The notes under the pieces were generated by a model, which saw only the letters and a list, made by a program, of their open reading frames with translations, ran no database searches and had not been told where the DNA came from. Positions 6,309-9,441 of a stretch of DNA of 9,441 nt are shown here, in pieces. Position numbers and translations under genes: made by a program. How positions within the stretch are numbered: the stretch's first letter is position 1; the number at the start of each line of letters is the position of its first letter. This DNA comes from Campylobacteraceae bacterium (GTDB taxonomy: Bacteria; Campylobacterota; Campylobacteria; Campylobacterales; Sulfurovaceae): contig JALSQB010000153.1 of assembly GCA_026985655.1 (NCBI GenBank), forward strand, positions 1-9,441, written 5' to 3'.

Positions 6309-6737
6309 ATGAATGTAAAGGTTGTTTGTCCCTCTTGTGGAAAAGTAAATAAAATCCCTAAAAAAGAGGCTTATGCTAAAGCCAATTGTGGAGAGTGTAA
6401 AGAGTCTATGCTTGATAGAAAGCCTATTGATGTTAGCAAAGAAGAGTTACTTCATATTTTGGTAAATAGTGAAATTCCTGTAATGGTAGATTTTTGGGCA
6501 CCTTGGTGTGGACCTTGTTTACAAATGACAGACGCTTATGAAGAAGCAAGTAGAGAACTCTCTTTGAAAGTACAGTTTTTAAAAGTAAATACTGAAGAAA
6601 ACCCTGCTTTAGGGGCATTATATGGTATTGAGAGTATTCCAACATTGAAAGTGTTTAAAGATAACAAAGAGATTGCAACACGCTCTGGTTCACTAAGTAA
6701 AGAGATACTTACAAGCTGGGCAAAAGATTTTATCTAA
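6309..6737 (+). CDS. trxC: Thioredoxin 2 (TrxC-like) with N-terminal zinc ribbon
   Basis: A 142-residue cytoplasmic thiol-disulfide reductase. Residues 7-30 carry two CxxC pairs (CPSC at 7-10 and CGEC at 27-30), the zinc-binding module that separates TrxC from TrxA. The thioredoxin fold follows, with the active site WCGPC (66-70), the preceding VDFWAPW strand and the cis-proline loop SIPT before LKVF. The length is that of E. coli TrxC (139). TrxC in E. coli reduces ribonucleotide reductase and other targets and is induced by oxidative stress through OxyR; no OxyR-type site was recognised here. The ATG has AAGGA 8 bases upstream and a TATAAT-type promoter. The stop overlaps the ribosome binding site of the response-regulator gene 10 bases later, so the three genes trxC, regulator and kinase form one operon. 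Confidence 0.94.
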   Translation: MNVKVVCPSCGKVNKIPKKEAYAKANCGECKESMLDRKPIDVSKEELLHILVNSEIPVMVDFWAPWCGPCLQMTDAYEEASRELSLKVQFLKVNTEENPALGALYGIESIPTLKVFKDNKEIATRSGSLSKEILTSWAKDFI

Positions 6738-6747
6738 GGAGTTAAAT

Positions 6748-7422
6748 ATGGCTAATACAAAAATATTATTACTTGAAGATGATGCTAATCTTAATGAAAC
6801 CATAACCGAGTTTTTAGAAGAGTTAAACTATGATGTAACGAGTACATATGATGGTTATGAAGCAGAAGATGTTTTGTATGAGTCTAAATTTGACCTCCTG
6901 CTTTTAGATGTCAATACACCAGGAATTGATGGTTTTTCATTGTTGAAAGAGGCGAGAAAAAATGAAGTTCTTTCTCCTTGTATCTTTATTACCTCTTTAG
7001 ATGGTGTAGATGATTTAGAAAAAGGTTTTGAGTCAGGTTGTGATGATTATATCAGAAAGCCGTTTGTACTTAAAGAGTTGGCAATTCGTATTGAAACATT
7101 GCTTAGAAGAGGTTTCTTTCACGAAGCAAAAGAACTCATTGAAATAGGTGAGGGGATTGAATACAATACCAAATCAAATGAGCTAATTGTTAATGGTAAG
7201 GCTGAAACATTGGGCAATAAAGAATCGTCACTTTTTAAACTTTTTATGAAACAGCAAGATGAAGTACTCTCTCACGATAGAATCTATAAAGAGTTATGGG
7301 ATTATGATGAAGAGCCAAGTGACACAGCACTTCGTACCTACATTAAAAATATTCGTAAAATCATAGGTAAGGAAAGAATTGTTAGTATCAAAAAGCAAGG
7401 ATACAAGTTCATATCACAATAG
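6748..7422 (+). CDS. OmpR/PhoB-family response regulator
   Basis: A 224-residue DNA-binding regulator. The receiver domain (1-120) has the acidic pair Asp11-Asp12, the phosphate-accepting Asp54 in LLLLDVNTPG, Thr82 and Lys104 in the RKPF motif. The winged-helix output domain (about 130-224) has the usual elements: LGNKESSLFKLF, a recognition-helix region DTALRTYIKNIRKII, and the closing wing hairpin IVSIKKQGYKF. Phosphorylation by the kinase encoded next should drive dimerisation and promoter binding. The targets cannot be told, though autoregulation of the trxC promoter is common for such layouts. It has an AAGGAG ribosome binding site at 6736-6741, overlapping the trxC stop. Its 3' end overlaps the kinase gene by 44 bases. 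It has two cysteines, Cys78 and Cys98, both in the receiver. Confidence 0.95.
   Translation: MANTKILLLEDDANLNETITEFLEELNYDVTSTYDGYEAEDVLYESKFDLLLLDVNTPGIDGFSLLKEARKNEVLSPCIFITSLDGVDDLEKGFESGCDDYIRKPFVLKELAIRIETLLRRGFFHEAKELIEIGEGIEYNTKSNELIVNGKAETLGNKESSLFKLFMKQQDEVLSHDRIYKELWDYDEEPSDTALRTYIKNIRKIIGKERIVSIKKQGYKFISQ
7369..7373 (+). promoter_or_regulatory. Ribosome binding site inside the regulator gene for the kinase TTG start
   Basis: AAGGA, 5 bases ahead of TTG 7379. It supports a TTG start, since the next in-frame ATG (codon 50) would remove the first membrane helix. Confidence 0.5.
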
Positions 7423-8572
7423 CGAACGCCGTTCATTATTACGTTTCTTAAGTCTTTATATTGTACTTGTTAGTTTACTCTTAGTTGTGTTGGGGGTACT
7501 ACACTATAAGAGTCAAGAAGAGCTTATGTTCTCAAATCAACGTACACAGCTTTTAAGCTATGCCAATAAACAGTATAAAGAGATTAAAACCTTTCATAAT
7601 GAACAGTATCCTAAAAATAGGGTTTATCCACGTAATTCTCATTTTCGTTCAGCCATCTATGATTTATCTGGTGAGAAAATCTTCTCTTTGCTTAAACATA
7701 AACCACTACATTTTGGAAAAGATATATATCGTGTTAAAGATAGCATACAGTTTTTAAAAATTTTAGATGACAACTACTATTTGGGGGCAAAATATCTTTT
7801 TATTGAAGTGAATGAAGACCTTACATGGAAAGATAATGCCATAAGAGAGATTATGCTTTATGGTGCATTGACTTTGGCAATACTTGCACTATTTGGTTTC
7901 TTTTTTGTGGGCATATTTCTACGTCCGATGAGAGATTCTATTACCTTACTTGACAACTTTATAAAAGACACTACGCATGAGTTAAATACACCTATTTCAG
8001 CTATTTTAGCCAATATAGAGATGATGGACAGAAAAGAGATGGGCATTAAAAATGAAAAAAAATTAGCACGCATAAACATCGCTGCTAAGACAGTTTCGCA
8101 TCTCTATCAAGATTTGACCTATTTAACACTCAATCATAAACGAAAATCACATGATGAGTGGATTGATTTAAGAAAACTTATTAGTGATAGGGTAGAATAT
8201 TTTTCTATTTTGGCAGGTTCTAAAAAAATTACTTTTACTTTAGATTTAGAAGATGCCACACTTTTTATTGATGCAGTAAAAATTGCTAGAGTTGTTGATA
8301 ACTTAATCTCAAATGCCATTAAATATAACAAACGAAATGGAAGTATTTCAATTATTCTTAGGGCAGGGTATCTAATGGTAGAAGATACGGGTATTGGGAT
8401 TGATGCTCAAAAAGTAAATGATATTTTTGAACGATATACACGTTTTAATTCATCTGAAGGTGGTTTTGGCATTGGCTTAAATATCGTAAAAAGCATTATG
8501 AATGAGTATGGACTAAAAATTACTGTACGTTCTGTCTTAAACAAAGGAACGAGCATTAAAGTTGTCTTTTAA
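7379..8572 (+). CDS. Membrane sensor histidine kinase
   Basis: A 397-residue inner-membrane kinase paired with the preceding regulator. Order of parts: a short cytoplasmic start, a membrane helix (about 22-42), a periplasmic sensor of about 115 residues, a second helix (about 159-181), a short linker, the dimerisation helix with phosphorylated His200 in THELNTP, and the ATP-binding domain. The latter has the N box (Asn308, Asn312), the G1 motif EDTGIGID (Asp336), the F box FERYTRF and the G2 motif GGFGIGL (361-367). All catalytic motifs are intact. The roughly 15-residue linker between helix 2 and the His helix is too short for a normal HAMP domain. No cysteine was noticed anywhere in the protein, so direct thiol sensing is unlikely. 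The start is TTG inside the regulator gene, with AAGGA 5 bases before; the exact start is uncertain by a few codons. The signal sensed is unknown. Confidence 0.92.
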   Translation: MLVSKSKDTSSYHNSERRSLLRFLSLYIVLVSLLLVVLGVLHYKSQEELMFSNQRTQLLSYANKQYKEIKTFHNEQYPKNRVYPRNSHFRSAIYDLSGEKIFSLLKHKPLHFGKDIYRVKDSIQFLKILDDNYYLGAKYLFIEVNEDLTWKDNAIREIMLYGALTLAILALFGFFFVGIFLRPMRDSITLLDNFIKDTTHELNTPISAILANIEMMDRKEMGIKNEKKLARINIAAKTVSHLYQDLTYLTLNHKRKSHDEWIDLRKLISDRVEYFSILAGSKKITFTLDLEDATLFIDAVKIARVVDNLISNAIKYNKRNGSISIILRAGYLMVEDTGIGIDAQKVNDIFERYTRFNSSEGGFGIGLNIVKSIMNEYGLKITVRSVLNKGTSIKVVF

Positions 8573-8583
8573 ATTTTTAATAG

Positions 8584-8599
8584 TATTTTAAGTAAAATA
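8584..8599. promoter_or_regulatory. Short perfect palindrome, candidate operator
   Basis: TATTTTA and TAAAATA face each other across AG, a 16-base inverted repeat 4 bases before the candidate -10 (TATGAT at 8603-8608) of the DUF2892 gene. It could be a dimeric-regulator site. It is AT-only apart from one G, so chance is a real alternative. As a hairpin it would be too weak to terminate the kinase transcript. Confidence 0.3.
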
Positions 8600-8602
8600 G
8601 AC

Positions 8603-8608
8603 TATGAT
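8603..8608 (+). promoter_or_regulatory. Candidate -10 element for the DUF2892-type gene
   Basis: TATGAT in the 68-base gap after the kinase, 32 bases before the ATG at 8641. No -35 is seen. The gap and the good AAGGA ribosome binding site (8629-8633) favour independent expression, but read-through from the kinase cannot be excluded. Confidence 0.35.
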
Positions 8609-8640
8609 AAGCTGATTAACTATATAAGAAGGATAACAAC

Positions 8641-8832
8641 ATGAATGCAAGAAAAATAAGAAGTATTTGTCGCCCATTTAGAATAGTATTAGGCTCAGCT
8701 CTAATTGCTTATGGCGTATTTTCAGGTAACCAATGGTTCTATTTAGGAGCTATTCCACTCATTGCAGGTTTACTTAATTTCTGCCCAATCTGTAAAATTA
8801 CAGGTCAATGTGACATTATGGGAAAAGATTAA
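8641..8832 (+). CDS. Small two-helix membrane protein, DUF2892 type
   Basis: A 63-residue protein with a basic N-terminus, two membrane helices (about 15-28 and 32-47) and a short cytoplasmic tail. The pattern (R-x-x-R near the start, a G-x-A-L helix, a bend, then G-L-L-N-FCPIC) matches the DUF2892 family, also known as the membrane part of E. coli YgaP, where it follows a rhodanese domain. Here there is no rhodanese, as in many free-standing family members. Cysteines are at 10, 48, 51 and 57; the C-P-I-C pair at the membrane boundary is typical of the family. Function is not established; a link to sulfur or redox chemistry is suggested only by YgaP. It has AAGGA 7 bases before the ATG and a strong terminator directly after. 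Confidence 0.8.
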   Translation: MNARKIRSICRPFRIVLGSALIAYGVFSGNQWFYLGAIPLIAGLLNFCPICKITGQCDIMGKD

Positions 8833-8850
8833 CAGAATTATTCCTCAAGC

Positions 8851-8888
8851 AATCAACAAGCAGTTTTTTTATTGCTTGTTGATTTTTT
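8851..8888 (+). terminator. Strong intrinsic terminator after the DUF2892-type gene
   Basis: A perfect 12-base-pair stem (8851-8862 with 8873-8884) with a 10-base T-rich loop, followed by a run of six T (8883-8888). It begins 18 bases after the stop. The A-rich context on the other side is poor, so it acts on the + strand. Confidence 0.88.
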
Positions 8889-9045
8889 AAAAATTTCACT
8901 TTTAAGTAATATTTCATTTTTTACATTTACTATTCTATACTTATAAGGTCAATAGGGAAGTAGTACTATTTTAAATAGAATTAATATTATGTTAATCAAT
9001 TTAGAGAAAAAGTCCACCAGTCCTATATTAGAGATATTTATAGAA
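8889..9045. other. AT-rich intergenic stretch with no supported gene
   Basis: About 157 bases between the two convergent terminators. No open reading frame with a plausible ribosome binding site, and no tRNA-like fold, was seen. A TATACT (8936-8941) resembles a -10 on the + strand, but no + strand terminator follows it. Confidence 0.5.
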
Positions 9046-9067
9046 AAGTAATCTCGGAAGATTACTT
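9046..9067 (-). terminator. Probable terminator of hemC
   Basis: A perfect 9-base-pair stem (9046-9054 with 9059-9067) with a 4-base loop, located 36 bases beyond the hemC stop. Read on the minus strand it ends in ACTTTTCTATAAAT, a short T tract, so termination is probable but weaker than at 8851-8888. On the + strand it is followed by A, so it would not terminate. Confidence 0.6.
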
Positions 9068-9103
9068 AAAAGTGAAAATAATTTAGGATTATAAAAAGAG
9101 CTA

Positions 9104-9441
9104 TTAAATCCGTTCGGTAGGTATTTCGTCCTTGAAAGCCATTGCTTCAGCTTCTTTAAGGATTTCCATAGCACCTTGCGATTTCATACGTTCCGTCATA
9201 AGATGCCCTAATGTCTTCCAAGAGCTTAAAGGTTCTTCAATCTTCTCTTTAATGATTTTTGAGCCATCAGGATAGCCTATCATCGCTTTAAGCGTAATCG
9301 TACCTTTAGAAATAGTAGCATTAACTGCCACAGGTGCTGAACACCCTGCCCCAATATCTCCAATGAAGTCACGTTCTACTTGTGAGCATACAAAAGTATC
9401 CTCATCATTCAAAACTTCTTGAACAATTTTTCGAATCTCTG
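9104..9441 (-). CDS. hemC: Hydroxymethylbilane synthase (porphobilinogen deaminase), C-terminal part
   Basis: The C-terminal 112 codons of an enzyme that joins four porphobilinogens into hydroxymethylbilane in the tetrapyrrole pathway (haem, sirohaem). The frame is open to the window edge, so the start and the catalytic N-terminal domains lie outside. The visible part begins within the EIRKIVQEVLNDEDT segment. Then comes ERDFIGDIGAGCSAPVAV, which holds the cysteine that carries the dipyrromethane cofactor (Cys242 in E. coli, in LEGGCQVPIG). The third domain follows with GTITLKAMIGYPDGSKII and a typical helical end. The stop is TAA at 9104-9106. A TTG at 9410-9412 could be mistaken for a start, but the similarity continues upstream of it. 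It converges on the DUF2892-type gene and has a hairpin terminator downstream. Confidence 0.93.
   Translation of the reverse strand, partial: EIRKIVQEVLNDEDTFVCSQVERDFIGDIGAGCSAPVAVNATISKGTITLKAMIGYPDGSKIIKEKIEEPLSSWKTLGHLMTERMKSQGAMEILKEAEAMAFKDEIPTERI

Noticed and set aside
6433..6645. 70-codon minus-strand frame over trxC
   Set aside because: It is a shadow of a clear thioredoxin gene.
7560..7757. 65-codon + strand frame inside the histidine kinase gene
   Set aside because: It lies wholly inside the sensor-coding part of an intact kinase and has no sign of being a real protein.
8936..9067. A possible small RNA on the + strand, from the TATACT at 8936 to the hairpin at 9046-9067
   Set aside because: The hairpin is followed by A on the + strand, so it would not terminate, and it fits better as the hemC terminator. 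No -35 or conserved fold supports an RNA gene.
9410..9412. TTG as the start of a 102-residue minus-strand protein
   Set aside because: The frame and the hemC similarity continue upstream to the window edge, so this is an internal Leu codon of a partial gene.

Overview
The window is a gene-dense, AT-rich stretch of bacterial chromosome. Protein similarity and gene style point to Campylobacterota (the former Epsilonproteobacteria, of Sulfurimonas/Sulfurovum type). The indicators are an HPPK with an N-terminal extension directly followed by an FlhF-type GTPase, a TrxC-like thioredoxin, Lys/Glu/Ile-rich proteins, and promoters with a clear -10 but no good -35. The genus assignment is an inference. 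No mobile elements, tRNA or rRNA genes, or CRISPR arrays were seen.

Region 1 (1-4852, + strand) is a tightly packed run. It holds an exported VWA-domain protein, a FluC/CrcB fluoride channel (start overlaps the VWA stop by one base), folK (folate synthesis), a small FlhF-like SRP-family GTPase, mnmA (tRNA 2-thiouridylase, one base after the GTPase stop) and a small lipoprotein. Gaps are 1 to about 28 bases, so the run reads as one transcription unit, although the gene functions are unrelated. The GTPase is the odd member. It lacks the FlhF N-terminal basic domain, has substitutions at two usually conserved GTPase positions, and is followed by mnmA rather than flhG.

Region 2 (4858-6237) is convergent to region 1. 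A bidirectional hairpin terminator separates the lipoprotein gene from two minus-strand envelope genes: a secreted coiled-coil/LysM protein with its own promoter, and a membrane-anchored DUF2459-type protein with conserved His and Cys.

Region 3 (6238-8572, + strand) starts from a divergent promoter region and carries a zinc-ribbon thioredoxin, an OmpR-family response regulator and its histidine kinase as an operon. The kinase starts at a TTG inside the regulator gene.

Region 4 (8573-9441) has a tiny two-helix membrane protein (DUF2892 type) with a probable own promoter and a strong terminator. Then come about 160 bases of AT-rich sequence with no supported gene, a second hairpin, and the convergent 3' end of hemC (tetrapyrrole synthesis), which runs off the window.

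No convincing wholly new system was found. The items most worth following up are the reduced FlhF-like GTPase, the Cys-x-x-Cys MnmA, and the LysM/DUF2459 pair.
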